This document shows positions 11,080 to 21,803 of a stretch of 64,000 bases of DNA, piece by piece; the first letter of the stretch is position 1, and each line of letters opens with the position of its first letter. A program made the position numbers and the translations under genes. Below the pieces are notes generated by a model that was not told where the DNA came from, searched no databases, and worked only from the letters and a program-made list of their open reading frames with translations. Source of the DNA: Symbiodinium natans (lineage: Eukaryota; Sar; Dinophyceae; Suessiales; Symbiodiniaceae). The DNA lies in the NCBI GenBank assembly GCA_905221605.1, contig CAJNDS010002686.1, forward strand, positions 166,257 to 230,256. Direction: 5' to 3'.

Positions 11080-11168
11080 TGAAGGCTCCAATGTAGTTCC
11101 TGTTTGGGTTCCTTATAGGGGATTCTAGTAACCCCCGCAAAAAGGTACTACATAGGAGCCTTTGGGTA
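11080..11168. repeat. Hairpin element, family 4 (CCAAAGGCTCC type), copy 1
   Basis: Left arm GGCTCCAATGTAGTTCC and right arm CTACATAGGAGCCTTTGGG are inverted copies. Between them lies GTTCCTTATAGGGGATTCTA. The second copy is at 61176-61243. Confidence 0.7.
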
Positions 11169-11630
11169 GGGTTTAGGGATTACACTAAGGCTCTTGGGCC
11201 TCAAAACCCCAGGATTTGAGACCCCCCCGAACCCTTCCTACTGTAGGAAGTACCGTTCCTCTGTCGGAGAGTCCTTGGAGTCTTAGGGGTAGAGATTGGG
11301 GATTAGGGTTTTTAGGGTATGGGGTTTGGGGGGGGGGGGTCAACGAGGAGCCTTTAAGAAAGTACTCTGACAGGCAGACTGCCGTCATGTCTTGCAACTG
11401 TGGATGACTCCATTCAACCAAAATCACCATAACCCCAACCTGAGGTGAATGCGGGAAAATTTATGGGAAACCGAAAAACACATCATGATGTGTACTTTGC
11501 AGATTACATATACTTATGAACCAACTTTCTGGAGATAGGGGTCCACGTGAAGTTCAAGTCTGTGAGAACCTGATGAGCTGTGCGGTACATTTAAGTACGA
11601 TGCGCCCCAAATCGCCCGGCATAAAACTTG

Positions 11631-11728
11631 TTGAATTCCCTCTTATACTAACAGTCCTTAATAGGGAGTATAGTACCCACTACTATAGTCTTTATGACGG
11701 ACTGTTAGTATAGGAGGGAACATCCCAA
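11631..11728. repeat. Foldback element, family 1, copy 1
   Basis: Left arm CCTCTTATACTAACAGTCC and right arm GGACTGTTAGTATAGGAGG are near-perfect inverted copies; the outer end CATCCCAA is kept at the right. Total about 98 bp. Other copies: 39027-39128, 39437-39537, 46037-46137 and 53282-53364. Confidence 0.8.
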
Positions 11729-11734
11729 CGCATT

Positions 11735-11815
11735 GCCAAGGTGCAACTGACTTCTTCTGTTTGACGTACTCCTCTCGCCTCACTGCGGAGTCATATGAGA
11801 CAGCAACATGTGTGA
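11735..11815 (-). CDS. Candidate exon, unassigned
   Basis: Minus-strand reading VAVSYDSAVRREEYVKQKK, directly beside a family 1 foldback element and flanked at the right by CCCTAAA. Exon-like composition; no family recognised. Confidence 0.4.
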
Positions 11816-11990
11816 TGCCGTTGGGCCCTAAACCCTAAACCCTAAACCCTGAACCCTAAACCCTAAACCCCATGTTGCAACTTTGACCTCCTAAGCAGCA
11901 AGCCTGCCCCTCGCCATCGCGTCTCCTGAACCCTAGGGATCCAACGAAGACAATAATGCCCACATTGTATGAATAAGGAATACCTAACTT

Positions 11991-12095
11991 TGGGGTTTCC
12001 GAAAATAGGGGTACCCTTTTTGGGGGTCCCTTTAAGGGGATTCTACTCTATTAGGGGCAGAAAAAGGGTAGTACCCTTATTTTCGGAAATGCCCA
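11991..12095. repeat. Hairpin element, family 2 (best copy)
   Basis: GGGGTTTCCGAAAATAGGGG at the left is matched by the complement of TTATTTTCGGAAATGCCC at the right. An inner pair, GGTACCCTTTTT / AAAAAGGGTA, extends the stem. Total about 105 bp; no coding capacity. Confidence 0.75.
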
Positions 12096-12128
12096 TTTGG
12101 AGCCTTAGGGCAATCCCCTGTTTTGCAG

Positions 12129-12180
12129 ATGCCGCGCCTTCTCTGCAGTTCCTCCAGGAATTCTGGGTCCACGCTTTGTC
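12129..12180 (+). CDS. Candidate plus-strand exon
   Basis: Bounded by a strong acceptor (CTGTTTTGCAG) and a canonical donor (GTGAGT). The enclosed frame reads AAPSLQFLQEFWVHALS. It lies between two family 2 hairpin elements. Function not recognised. Confidence 0.5.
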
Positions 12181-12216
12181 GGTGAGTGGTGTGGCGGGAA
12201 GCCTATGCAGCGAGAT

Positions 12217-12314
12217 GGGGGTTTCCGAAATTCGGGGGTGCCTTTCTGGGGTCCTTATGATAAGGGGATCCTACTATTTGGGGGTCTATGTTAGGGGTCC
12301 CCGAGTTTCGTAAA
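12217..12314. repeat. Hairpin element, family 2
   Basis: GGGGGTTTCCGAAATTCGGG ... CCGAGTTTCGTAAAAC with the core GGGGATCCTACTATTTGGGG, only about 120 bp from the previous copy and separated from it by a possible exon (12129-12180). Confidence 0.65.
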
Positions 12315-13164
12315 ACGGATCTACTCAGCGCGATGCAAAAGGACCGTGGTGCGAACGTCTCGGTTCCACTGCGGGAATGTGGGCAGTTTCCTGAACTGGG
12401 AATTCATTAGTGAAGGCGGCACCCTTTCAATAGGGATCCCGAAATGGACCCTTATATAGAGAACTACCCACATGTTGCGAATGCTACCGCCTGCGAAGGA
12501 GCAAAATGCCGATGGAGCCCTAAACCCTAAACCCTAAACCCTAAACCCTAAACCCTAAACCCTAAACCCTCAACCCTAAACCCTAAACCCTAAACCCTGT
12601 TGGCAACTCCAGGTTGCCACTCTCCCGGACCCCACCTGTTTCGAATAGCACATGGGGAAGGGGGAAAGGGGGCGGGGGCCGGGGTTGCTCTGCCTTAAGG
12701 TCCCATCGAAGTACTTCATCACCGGATGATAAACCCCAAACCCCAAACCCCAAACCCTAAACAAAACCCTGAACCCTAAACCCTGGGACCTTTTGCAAAA
12801 CGGACACTCTTAAAGCCTGCCCAAAAAATGGACTTGCGAGACCTGTTGCACCTCCCAGCCTGCAAGAGCTGGACACCCAAAGGTCCCCAACCCCAGCGGA
12901 ACTGAAGGTAGGGTTTAGGGCTTGGGGTTCAGGGTTTAGGGTTTAGGGTTTCGGGCTTAGGGTGAGGGTTTAGGGTAAGGGCTTCGGGGGTGTTCGCCTT
13001 CGGGGTTCAGGGGTTTGAGTGGATTCTGCGCAAAAACGCCAAAGGCGCGTCACTCAACTCAAACCCTGCACTGTACATCATAACTCAAAACCCACCCTAA
13101 ACCCTAAACCCTAAACCCTAGACCCTAAACCCTAAACCCTAAACCCGGCAACCCCAAACCCCAG

Positions 13165-13245
13165 AACTTCCCCAAGCCAGCCTCCTCTTCGACAGCCGTG
13201 ACATAGTCGCTCCTGGCCCTCCGTATCCAGACCTGCACGTAGGGT
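13165..13245 (-). CDS. Candidate exon, unassigned
   Basis: Minus-strand reading VWIRRARSDYVTAVEEE after a GTGCAG acceptor. The island is preceded by CCCTAAA on the plus strand, the pattern seen around proven exons. Confidence 0.4.
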
Positions 13246-13261
13246 TTTGGAGGTTCTTGTA

Positions 13262-13354
13262 GGGGCCTGAAGAATTGGGTTTTGGGGGGTTTGCCGTAGT
13301 ATCATCATGAGGGGACATAGGGGAATACGATTGGTAAATATTCCGACCCCTATA
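13262..13354. repeat. Family 3 element
   Basis: GGCCTGAAGAATTGGGTTTT ... GGGGACATAGGGGAATACGA ... ATATTCCGACCCCTATA, about 93 bp, matching the copies at 8636 and 52236. Confidence 0.6.
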
Positions 13355-13756
13355 TTATAGGGTTGGTGGAGGGTTTAGGTTTTAGGAGGGCTTTGGGCTT
13401 TGGAGGGTTTAGGGTTTTGGAGGGTTTTGGGCTTTGGAGGGTGTAGGATTGAGGGGCTTCGAGAGCTTGTGGACTACGCAGTTTTTGAACGTCGTCTAAT
13501 CCCTGAGGCCTGGGCTCTAGGGCCTCAGGGCTTACAGAACTACGCTCCCGGTTAAACCCTAAACCCTAAGCCCTCAATCCCCTGTTTAGGGTTTGGTGTT
13601 TAAGGTTTAGGCATATCAAACCCTCATCAAAGGAGCAGCTTACTAACATAGTGCCAGCGATGCCCCGAAGCGTTCCTTTGCAACGAAGCAAATCTAAGTT
13701 TAGGGTTTAGGGTTTTAGGGTTTAGGGTTTAGGGTTTAGAGTTTAGAGTTTAGGGC

Positions 13757-13893
13757 ACACTACCCCTGGCCGAAATTTGAAGTGACTGAGAACATGATGA
13801 CGTGGCAAATGGCGACTGCCAGATTCGAGGCAGATCACGGGGTACAAGAACGACACGTACGAAGATGCCGGACTCCCGAGAAATCCGTGAGTG
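13757..13893 (+). CDS. Candidate plus-strand exon
   Basis: Long open plus-strand reading through the whole island, including KFEVTENMMTWQMATARFE. A GTGAGT donor sits at about 13888. The minus strand is also open, so the strand is a judgement based on the donor and on the neighbouring plus-strand exon. Confidence 0.4.
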
Positions 13894-13996
13894 CTGGCAT
13901 TCTGGTCACGCGAGGCCCTACACCCTAAACCCTAAACCCTAAACCCTAAACCCTAACCCCTAAACCCTAAACCCTAAACGACGACAGTTTCGAGGC

Positions 13997-14076
13997 TGGC
14001 CTACCCAACGATTCGTGAGACTCTAAATCGAAACGAGGATCCTCAGACCCTCTGGGATCCCATGAGAGGGACATCG
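13997..14076 (+). CDS. Candidate plus-strand exon
   Basis: Reads LAYPTIRETLNRNEDPQTLW, with an AG just upstream, and is flanked by CCCTAAA on the left. No family recognised. Confidence 0.4.
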
Positions 14077-14847
14077 CTGAAACAACCCTAAACTAAACCC
14101 TAAACCCTAAACCCTAAACCTGTGCAATCCTAAAAAAAGGCGAGGACGATGTCAAGGATGGCGATGACCCCAAAAATGCTGGGACTTTTGGGGCACTTTT
14201 GTCTTGGGTGTTGGGTTTAGGGTCTAGGGTCTAGGGTTTACGGTTTTGTCCGACTTTAAAGCGGACCCTAGAACCCCTAAACCCCAAACCCTGAACCCTG
14301 AACCCGAAACCCTAAACCCTACACCCTAGCTAAGTCCTAAATCCTAAACCCTAAACCCTATATAAACCCTGAACCCTAAACCCTAAACCCCAACCCTCGA
14401 AGCAACATCCGACCGTAGCACGCACTTTCGTGCAAAATGGAATACCACAGGCCGATCCCAGAGGGGAGAGGGGGTTAGGGTTTAGGGTTTACGGTTTATC
14501 TTGGGGATGAAGCAGCGTTCAGGGTGCAAGGTTAGGAATTGGGTTTCGGGTTGAGGGTGTAGGTTTACGGCCACCCTGCAACCTAAAACCTCGACCAGAG
14601 AGTTTGAGGATTGAAACATCTTCCTGTAGAAGGAAAGCCCCCAATGGAAGGAGATTTTCTTCTGGATTCGTGAGACCCTCCTTCATCACGTGAAAGGGAC
14701 AAAATCGAGAGCCCATCCTTCAGGGCATACCTGCTCTACCTAATCTTCCCTGCTTTAGGGGTTTAGGGTTCTAATCTTCCCTGCTTTAGGGGTTTAGGGT
14801 TAGAACTTAGCCCCCCCCCCCCCCCCCCCCCGAAACCCTACCCTAAA

Positions 14848-14967
14848 AAAGGTGCCTTAACAACTGGAATATAATTTCGGGGTGGGGGGGGGGGGGGTTA
14901 TGATCGTAAAGTTATATGGGGCCAGAACCAGAAGGGAATAGTATTCGTCATTCCTCCGACCTATATA
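14848..14967. repeat. Family 3 element with poly-G tract
   Basis: GGTGCCTTAACAACTGGAAT ... a G tract ... AGAAGGGAATAGTATTCGTC ... CCTCCGACCTATATA. A long C tract precedes it at about 14813-14831. Confidence 0.5.
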
Positions 14968-15017
14968 TATATTATAAGATAACCGACTGGCGGTCCTCCC
15001 CAAGGCTGTCCGACGGA

Positions 15018-15098
15018 TGCTCGGGCTCAGTCTTGTGGCGCTTGCTGTTGCGTGCCATCAGCAGCATGGCGCACACTCCATGCGGAGCCGGACTTAAC
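15018..15098 (+). CDS. Possible short leader-peptide-like frame
   Basis: An ATG opens MLGLSLVALAVACHQQHG, which looks like a secretory signal peptide, and the frame stops after 26 codons. It could be a first exon whose donor lies before the stop. The minus strand of the same island is also open, so the call is weak. Confidence 0.2.
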
Positions 15099-15376
15099 TC
15101 ACAGAGGTGGCCTCAAGATCTACCTGAGCTTGGCTGCTAGCTGGATATGTGCTGGCATGAAATACGAGAATTTTGCGCGTGTGTAAGTGGGATACTGCAT
15201 CATGGGACAGCTACCATGGAAGCACATGAACTCTGCGTCCCTGTCCCTGTACGATCCACCAAGGCCAGGCACAAGCTGACGACGGGCAGACAAGAAACAT
15301 GCAACGGGTGGAGGGGAGGAGAAGTCCCCTGCTATGCTCTTAGTTGTGAGGGCCGGAGCGCTAGGCTTCAGGGTTC

Positions 15377-15420
<44 letters not shown>

Positions 15421-15422
15421 GT
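15377..15422 (+). repeat. GAT trinucleotide microsatellite
   Basis: About 15 consecutive GAT/GGT triplets. The open frames on both strands here simply read poly-Asp or poly-Ile. Confidence 0.95.
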
Positions 15423-15439
15423 GGTGGTAATGATATCTT

Positions 15440-16200
15440 GGGAATGGTCAAACTTCAGTGCCAATACTCACAGTGGTAAGGATGATACTGATGATCATGA
15501 TAGACATTGAAAACAGCCATCGCAAGGCCCATGAAAACGATAACGGCAACTAAAATCAGAAGAGTACTTGTTGTACCAATGGCAATAATGGTTGTACTAG
15601 TACTAGTAAAGTAACAAGACTGTGAGAGTAGAAATTTGTGCCTTTAATAACCCGAATGGCAGGTGTTGCAATGTTAAAGAATAATGGTAATTAAGCTCAT
15701 AGCAATAGACATGGTCACAGTCATCCTCATGGCCACAAACGAAAATACAAGATTTGGCAATAGCAGTTGCAATCGTGGTAGACATGGTAGTAGAAGTCGA
15801 AATGATGCCAGCAATAGATGGATTAAAAAAGCCACAATCGTACACATCACAATAACAAAAAAATAATGAATGCGTATGACTGATACGTAATAACATAAAT
15901 TAGTCGTAGTCATAGTCATAATGATATTAATCAATCGTAATGATAATGGTAATAGTAGTGGCAATGGAAGCAATGGCAACGGCAATGGCAACGGCAATGG
16001 TCATGCCAATGACAATGGCAATGGTACTCTACCACTCTGCCACTCTACCACTCTACCACTCTACCACTTTACCACTCCACCACTCCACCACTCTACCACT
16101 CTACCACTCTACCACTACTACACCGACGACTCCAAGTCACAACCACAACCTGGAACCTCAACCAGGGGCCCATATTCAAATAGGTGGATGACGATGGAAG
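15440..16200. repeat. Cryptically simple trinucleotide DNA and CACTCTAC minisatellite
   Basis: Degenerate AAT/CAA/GGC triplets, a GGCAAT/GGCAAC array at about 15960-16025, and 8-9-bp CACTCTAC repeats at 16028-16115. No coding signal is credible. A similar region lies at 63020-63425. Confidence 0.8.
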
Positions 16201-16307
16201 CGGTTTAGGCTCCGATATTGACCTGAACCACAAAGACTAGACACCTGGATCCCTAAACCCTGACTAAAGCCCAAACCGTAAACCCTAAACCCTAAACCCC
16301 AAGCCCA

Positions 16308-16396
16308 AAACCCTAAACCCTAAACCCTAAACCCTAAACCCTAAACCCTAAACCCTAAACCCTAAACCCTAAACCCTAAACCCTAAACCCTAAACC
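16308..16396 (-). repeat. CCCTAAA array
   Basis: About 12 perfect units. Confidence 0.95.
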
Positions 16397-17102
16397 CAAA
16401 CCTTCGGCTTGGCAAGGTGTGCGTGTGTAGCCTCGCCCAGCGTCGCCACCTGCCGAGAGCTCAGCGTGCGACCTTCGAGTCTTCTGAGGGTTCTCAGGGT
16501 TCTTGGGGTTTAGGCGTTTAGGGCTTAGGGTTTAGGGTCTAGGGTTTAGGGTTTAGATTTAGGGTTGAGGAATAGGGTTATATGTTTAGGGTTGAGGAAC
16601 AGGGTTTTATGTTTAGGGTTAGGGATTAGGGCTTGGGGTTCTCGAGCTCAGGGGCTTAGGGCTCTTAGGGCTTCCAGGTTCTGAGAGTTTGAACTTGGGG
16701 TTTTGGGTGTATGTTGAGGGTTTCGGCTAGTGCCCTGTTTTGCGAGGGCTTAGGGTTTTGTTTTTCGGGTCAGGGCTTGGTTTAGGGTTCAGGATTTACT
16801 GCTTAAGGTTTAGGCTCATTGGGGTCTAAACTGAGGCTCCAGTCGCAAGCGACACCCAGTGCTGTTGGTGGGTCAGGAATGAAGAAGGTTGCATCATAAT
16901 TACAGCGCTTCTATTTTTGTAGCTTGCAAAACTTAGTAGAAATAACCATTCTAGCAGCTCGAAATATGTCAAACCCCGGACCCTCAACCTGTAGCAGGAA
17001 CAATGAAAAGCCCAACCCCTAACCCTAGCCCCTAACCCCCAAACCCTAAACCCTAAACCCTAAACCCTAAACCCTCTCCTTCCCTACGAGGCAACAGTAA
17101 GC

Positions 17103-17174
17103 CGCGGCAGTGAGGACGCTGCCCACCCAGCGGCGCGCATCGACTGTGGCACGGAAGCGCCAGAGGCCAATTCC
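17103..17174 (-). CDS. Candidate exon, unassigned
   Basis: A 72-nt island between a CCCAG acceptor and a GC donor, open in two minus-strand frames, one reading GIGLWRFRATVDARRWVG. The next exon upstream would be at 17521-17558. It lies between CCCTAAA (left) and TTTAGGG (right). Frame not decided; no family recognised. Confidence 0.45.
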
Positions 17175-17520
17175 CTGGGCAGCTTTTTCGGGTTCAGGGT
17201 TTAGGGTTTAGGGTTTAGGGTTTAGGGTTTAGGGTTTAGGGTTTAGGGTTTAGGGTTTAGGGTTTGCGATTTGCATGATCCCTCCCCCCGGAGTAGACCC
17301 ATGAGGTCCCTCTTCTCCAGGGGCTAACCATGCTATGAGGTCTCAGCCCATGTGCGCAACATGCCAGGTTCAGGGTTCAGGGTTCGGGGTTAGGGATGAG
17401 AGTTTAGGGTTTAGGGTTTAGGGCTAGGGTTTAGGGTTCAGGGTTCAGGGTTCAGAGTTTAGGGCTAGGGTTTAGGGTTTAGGGTTTGGGGCTTAGGGTT
17501 CCGGACTGAAGGGGCCGCAC

Positions 17521-17558
17521 CTTCGAAGAGGAGTCAAAAGCCGGAAGAAGCCAGTGGC
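17521..17558 (-). CDS. Candidate exon, unassigned
   Basis: Between a GACCAG acceptor and an AAG|GT donor it reads ATGFFRLLTPLR on the minus strand, reminiscent of a basic amphipathic helix, but too short to name. Confidence 0.35.
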
Positions 17559-18193
17559 CTGGTCAGGAGCGTTGCTTACCTAAGGGTATACGATGATGAT
17601 TAGGGTTTAGGGTTTAGGGTTTAGGGTTTAGGGTTTAGGGTTTAGGGTTTAGGGTTCAGGGTTTAGGGTTTAGGGTCTAGGGTTTAGGGTAATCCGATTC
17701 TGGGTACGAAGCCTTATGGGCCGCTCAAAAGAGGAACCACGATTCACAACTCCCTTCTGTTGAAGCCTGCGGGCCACAAGTTGCGGCCTTCTGAATCCTA
17801 AACCCTAAACCCTAAACCCTAAACCCTAAACCCTAAACCCTAAACCCTAAACCCCAAGGTGGGCGGGTGGGCCGCCTTCTGAATCCGACTCGCTGACAGT
17901 CTGCGTGCGAGAAGAAGACACCTGGTCGAGCCCGGTGGGCGCTAAAAGGGTCCCCTATGTGCTTGAGCCCTCGAGCCCTGAGGCCATAAACCCTGAAGGC
18001 TTCAAGTGCCTCTCTCAAACCCCTACACCCTAAACCCTAAACCCCAAACCCTAGACCCTAGACCCTAAACCCTAAACCCTAAACCCTATCCCTAAACCCT
18101 AAACCCTATACCCTAAACCCTAAACCCCAAACCCTAAACCCTAAATCAGTTTAGAGTCGGGGTTGAGGGCTGAACAGCCTTGCAAGCCGATGC

Positions 18194-18226
18194 CTGCAAC
18201 CTGGACAGTCCCCCAATGTCCGGCAC
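18194..18226 (-). CDS. Candidate exon, unassigned
   Basis: 33 nt reading VPDIGGLSRLQ between a TAG acceptor and a GC donor. Same architecture as the neighbouring islands; part of an unnamed minus-strand gene. Confidence 0.4.
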
Positions 18227-18457
18227 CTAATTAAGGGGAATTACCCGAAACAAAAGGGTTTAGGGTTTAGGGTTTAGGGTTTAGGGTTTCGGGTTTAGGG
18301 TTTCGGGTTTGGGGTTTCGGGTTTAGGGTTGAGGCTTTGCTGTATACCCCGCAATTACACCCAATGCCCTATACCCTATACCCTAATTATATACACACAC
18401 ACAACGCCCTAAGCCCCGTACCCTACACCAGTCCGTTCGCTGCGTTTCGGCCCTGGC

Positions 18458-18510
18458 CTGATCCAAGAATTCCCTGAGATCTTTGGCTTCCTTCTCACCA
18501 TGCACCTCGG
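18458..18510 (-). CDS. Candidate exon, unassigned
   Basis: 53 nt reading EVHGEKEAKDLREFLDQ between a TTAG acceptor and a CAG|GC donor. Strongly helical, charged sequence. Probably the same gene as 18194-18226. Confidence 0.5.
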
Positions 18511-19071
18511 CTAACCGGAAAGTATTGGGTGTAAGGTTTATATACCCTAAACCCTAAACCCTAAACCCTAAACCCTAAACCCTAAACCCCAAACCCTAAA
18601 CCCTATAGAAGTGAAGATGCGTACAACTATCCTGGGCACCTGGCCCCCGGAAGCAGCACCCGACGCCCCTGTAAGCCCTAAAATCCCTAAGCTACAGTAA
18701 ACCCCGTGCTGCCACGTGGTACCCTTTGGAAACTGGATCCTTTCTAGGAATCTGGGGCAGAGCTACACCTCCATTGGGTTAGGGGCTTAGGTCAAAACCT
18801 CCTCAACCCCTGTAAGCCCTAAAAATCTGTCAGGGCTGAGGGCTCAGGTTTTAGGATTTGGAGCTTTGGGGTTTAGGGTTTAGGGGCTTTGCCGGCACCC
18901 GAAATTTGAATATAAGGAACATGCTAGAAGATAGAGACCCATCAAGTGTCCCAAATTCTTGATTGACCCCCCAGGTCGGGCTTCAGGACATTAGGACTCT
19001 AGCTGAATGCGCTCTCTTTTATCTGTTCCCCCTTTATTCCCACCTTGGCCCCGAAAATACCTGTTCCTTAT

Positions 19072-19360
19072 TGCAGCCCAATATGGCCACTGTATCCACG
19101 AGTGGGAGTCTTGTTTCGACAAGATAGAAACCGAAACCCCGAAAACCCGACTTAAACCCGAAACCCTAAACCCTAAACCCTAAACCCGAAACCCTAAACC
19201 CTAAACCCGAAACCCTAAACCCTAAACAGCCTAAACCCCAAACTCTACACACCTAAACTCTGGTGTCTTGCTTGGCAGAGGCCCTGGGAGCCTTGACGGT
19301 CCTTGGGCACAGGATTGCTGGGACTTCAGCTCGTGGGAGCCAGAGAAGGCCGAGGCTTAG
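19072..19360 (+). CDS. Candidate plus-strand exons (two islands)
   Basis: Island 1 at about 19076-19126 follows a CTTATTGCAG acceptor and reads QYGHCIHEWESCFDK. Island 2 at about 19276-19350 follows CTTGGCAG and reads PWAQDCWDFSSWEPEKAE, ending at a GC donor. CCCTAAA lies between them. Minus-strand readings are also partly open. Confidence 0.35.
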
Positions 19361-19604
19361 GGTTTAGGGTTTAGGGTTTAGGGTTTAGGGTTTAGGGTTT
19401 AGGGTTTAGGGTTTAGAGTTTAGGGTTTCGGGTTTTGGGTCTTGGGTTTCGGGGTTGGCCTTTATAGGTGTCAATATACTTTCTGTCCCAGGCCGGGGCA
19501 CGCAGTGCGAGGAGATGGCAATGCCGGCAATGATTGCCCTGGCAAAATAGCCTTGGATTTGGGGCTGGGGGGGAGGGGGGATCTGCATCATGGGCCTGTT
19601 GTGG

Positions 19605-19687
19605 GGGGCGGGGGGGGGGGGGCGGGGGTGGGGGGGGCCGGGGGGGGGGGGGGGGGGGGGGGGCGGGGGGGGGGGGGGGGGGGGGGG
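19605..19687 (+). repeat. G-rich tract
   Basis: About 80 bp of nearly pure G, flanked by two copies of a short phrase (ATCATGGGCCTGTT at about 19587 and 19694), suggesting a local duplication around the tract. Confidence 0.9.
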
Positions 19688-20844
19688 TCTACATCATGGG
19701 CCTGTTTTGGTTTCCCAACCAGGGGTTTAGGTTATAAGGAATGTATACGAATTCAGGTCAAACTCATGTGGGAGCGACACCTGGAGAAGCGCAACGGTTA
19801 GGGTTTAGGGTTTAGGGTTCGGGCCTAGGGTTTCGGGTTTATGGCTTCGGGGGGTTTCTCAAAGGTATCGTACGACCCGTAGAACCCTTTCATAGGTTTA
19901 AGCTTGCGGGTTGGGCAGCGCCATGACTTCTTGAAACCTGTGGTATGAAATAGGACCCCCAATCCTAAACCCTAAACCCTAAACCCCACACCCTAAACCC
20001 TAAACCCTAAACCCTAAACCCTACACCCTACACCCTAAACCCTAAACCCTAAACCCTAAACCCTAAACCCTAAACCCTAAACCCTAAACCCTGCACCCTA
20101 AACCCTAAACCAACCTAAGCCCCAAAAGGCCCGCGCCTTTGTGCATCAAGGGGCGAATGCGCGAACCATCCCTAGACTTGAGGGTGCAGATGCCACCTGA
20201 GGCAACACGCTGGTTCTTAGGGTTTAGGGTTTAGGGTTTAGGGTTTAGGGTTTAGGGTTTAGGGTTTAGGGTTTAGGGGTTAGGGGTTAGGGTTTAGGGT
20301 TCTTACTGCGAGTACTTAGGGTTCAGGGTTAGGGTTTGGGGCTTAGGGGCTTAGGGTTTGGGGTTTAGGGTTTGGGGTTTAAGGTCTGGGGTGTAGGTTT
20401 CAGGGTCGGGTTTGCGCTTTAGGGTTTAGGGCTTACTGTTTAGGGTTCTGGGCGTCAGGGGTTGAAAACTTAGCCCTACGATCTCTACAGCTCCCATATT
20501 CCCTCTCTACACCTGGCCAAAAGGTAGGCCGCCATTTAAACCCAAAACCCAAAACCCAAAACCCAAAACCCAAAACCCAAAACCCTAACCCTAACCCCTA
20601 ACCCCTAAACCCTAAACCCTAAACCCTAAACCCTAAACCCTAGACCCTAGACCCTAAATCCTAAATCCTAAACCCAACCGCCAGGACCCCTTATGAAGGG
20701 AGGTCGAGTTGCCCTTGTTGCCCTCTTCGCTCCGTATAACGTAGACCCTAAACCCTAAACCCTAAACCCTAAACCCCAAACCCTAAACCATCCTAAACCC
20801 TAAACCTAAACCCTTCTTGCAACAGGCCACTGAGCTACCCTAGC

Positions 20845-20905
20845 CTGTGGTGGAGACAACATGTTCGTGCAAGCAGCGCACAAAGCAGATGCGCCCCAAG
20901 AAGAT
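20845..20905 (-). CDS. Candidate exon, unassigned
   Basis: 61 nt between a TTCAG acceptor and an ACAG|GC donor, reading IFLGRICFVRCLHEHVVSTT on the minus strand; the frame also stays open upstream to about 20938. No family recognised. Confidence 0.45.
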
Positions 20906-21395
20906 CTGAACTCGGCTACCATGATGTTTCTGGTAAATTCCCTAATTCAACCCTAAACCCTAAACCGTAAACCCACAATATGGAGACTATGCTCTGTACT
21001 GAATGGCAACACAGCTTAAGTTCCTTAACCCGGCAAAACCCTAAACCAAACCCTAAACCCTACACCCTCAACCCGAAACCCTTGCCCAAGGGAACGCTGG
21101 GCTTTCAACGTTCAGGGCCCGTCTTCGGCTCCTCCTGTCACTCACTTTCGGCTTTGGGGTCCGGGGTTTTTTTTCCGCATAAAGGCTTAAGGGTAAAGGG
21201 TTTAGGGACACAGCCTAGGGTTTAGGGTTTAAGGTTTAGGGATACAGCCGAGGGCTTGGGGTTTAGGGTCTAGGGTTTTATCGGCTTGGAGGGTTGAAGG
21301 GGTTCTCGGGTTTGGGGTTTAGGGCTACTTGTTCACCTGCTGCAGCCAAGCCCAAGGTTCTAGGGTCCAGGGTTCCCAACGGAAAGTTTAGGGTT

Positions 21396-21400
21396 TAGGG
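21396..21400 (+). other. Target-site duplication TAGGG, left copy
   Basis: TAGGG at 21396-21400 and again at 31305-31309. The left flank ends ...TTTAGGG and the right flank restarts with TAGGGTTTAGGG, exactly the phase slip expected from duplicating 5 bp of a TTTAGGG target. Confidence 0.8.
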
Positions 21401-21617
21401 TACGGGGGGCAACCGAAGGAGGACAGGGAACAAAACAGTCAACCCCAACAGAAGCCCTTTATCCCCCGGACCAACCAACAAACCAACCCAAAACCAACAC
21501 ACACTTCTTTCTTCAGGGCGCATGCCCAAGTTCTTGAGCCAAAAGAATTTCCGGGTACATTGACCCTTTCAACTCCCAACACCAACTCCTTTCTACAATA
21601 CCAGCTGCAGCTCCGCA
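21401..21617 (-). repeat. 3' LTR of the copia element
   Basis: 216 of 217 positions match the 5' LTR. It lies directly after the polypurine tract and ends at a TTTAGGG block. Confidence 0.93.
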
Positions 21618-21630
21618 CTCCCCCTGTCCT
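21618..21630 (-). other. Polypurine tract
   Basis: AGGACAGGGGGAG on the element strand, immediately before the 3' LTR start TGCGG; the expected plus-strand primer site. Confidence 0.75.
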
Positions 21631-21803
21631 AGGATTTCCTAGGACACATTGGAGGTGCAGATCTTTGGCCAAAAACCGCCATTTAGGCAGCAGCCAGCTG
21701 CTTGAAATGCACATTATGGTTTTACGCCATCCAGGACGAACCTTCAGCTCATTGGCCGAATCCCTTACCATTGAGGGTTTCTTCACCTTGCACTTGAAAA
21801 AAT

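Noticed and set aside
15120-16208. Poly-Asp, poly-Ile, Asn/Gly and His/Thr-rich frames
   Set aside because: They follow GAT, GGCAAT and CACTCTAC repeats and cover both strands.
19442-19801. Frame of 119 codons with a long Gly run
   Set aside because: The middle is the G tract; only the part near 19489-19560 might be an exon.
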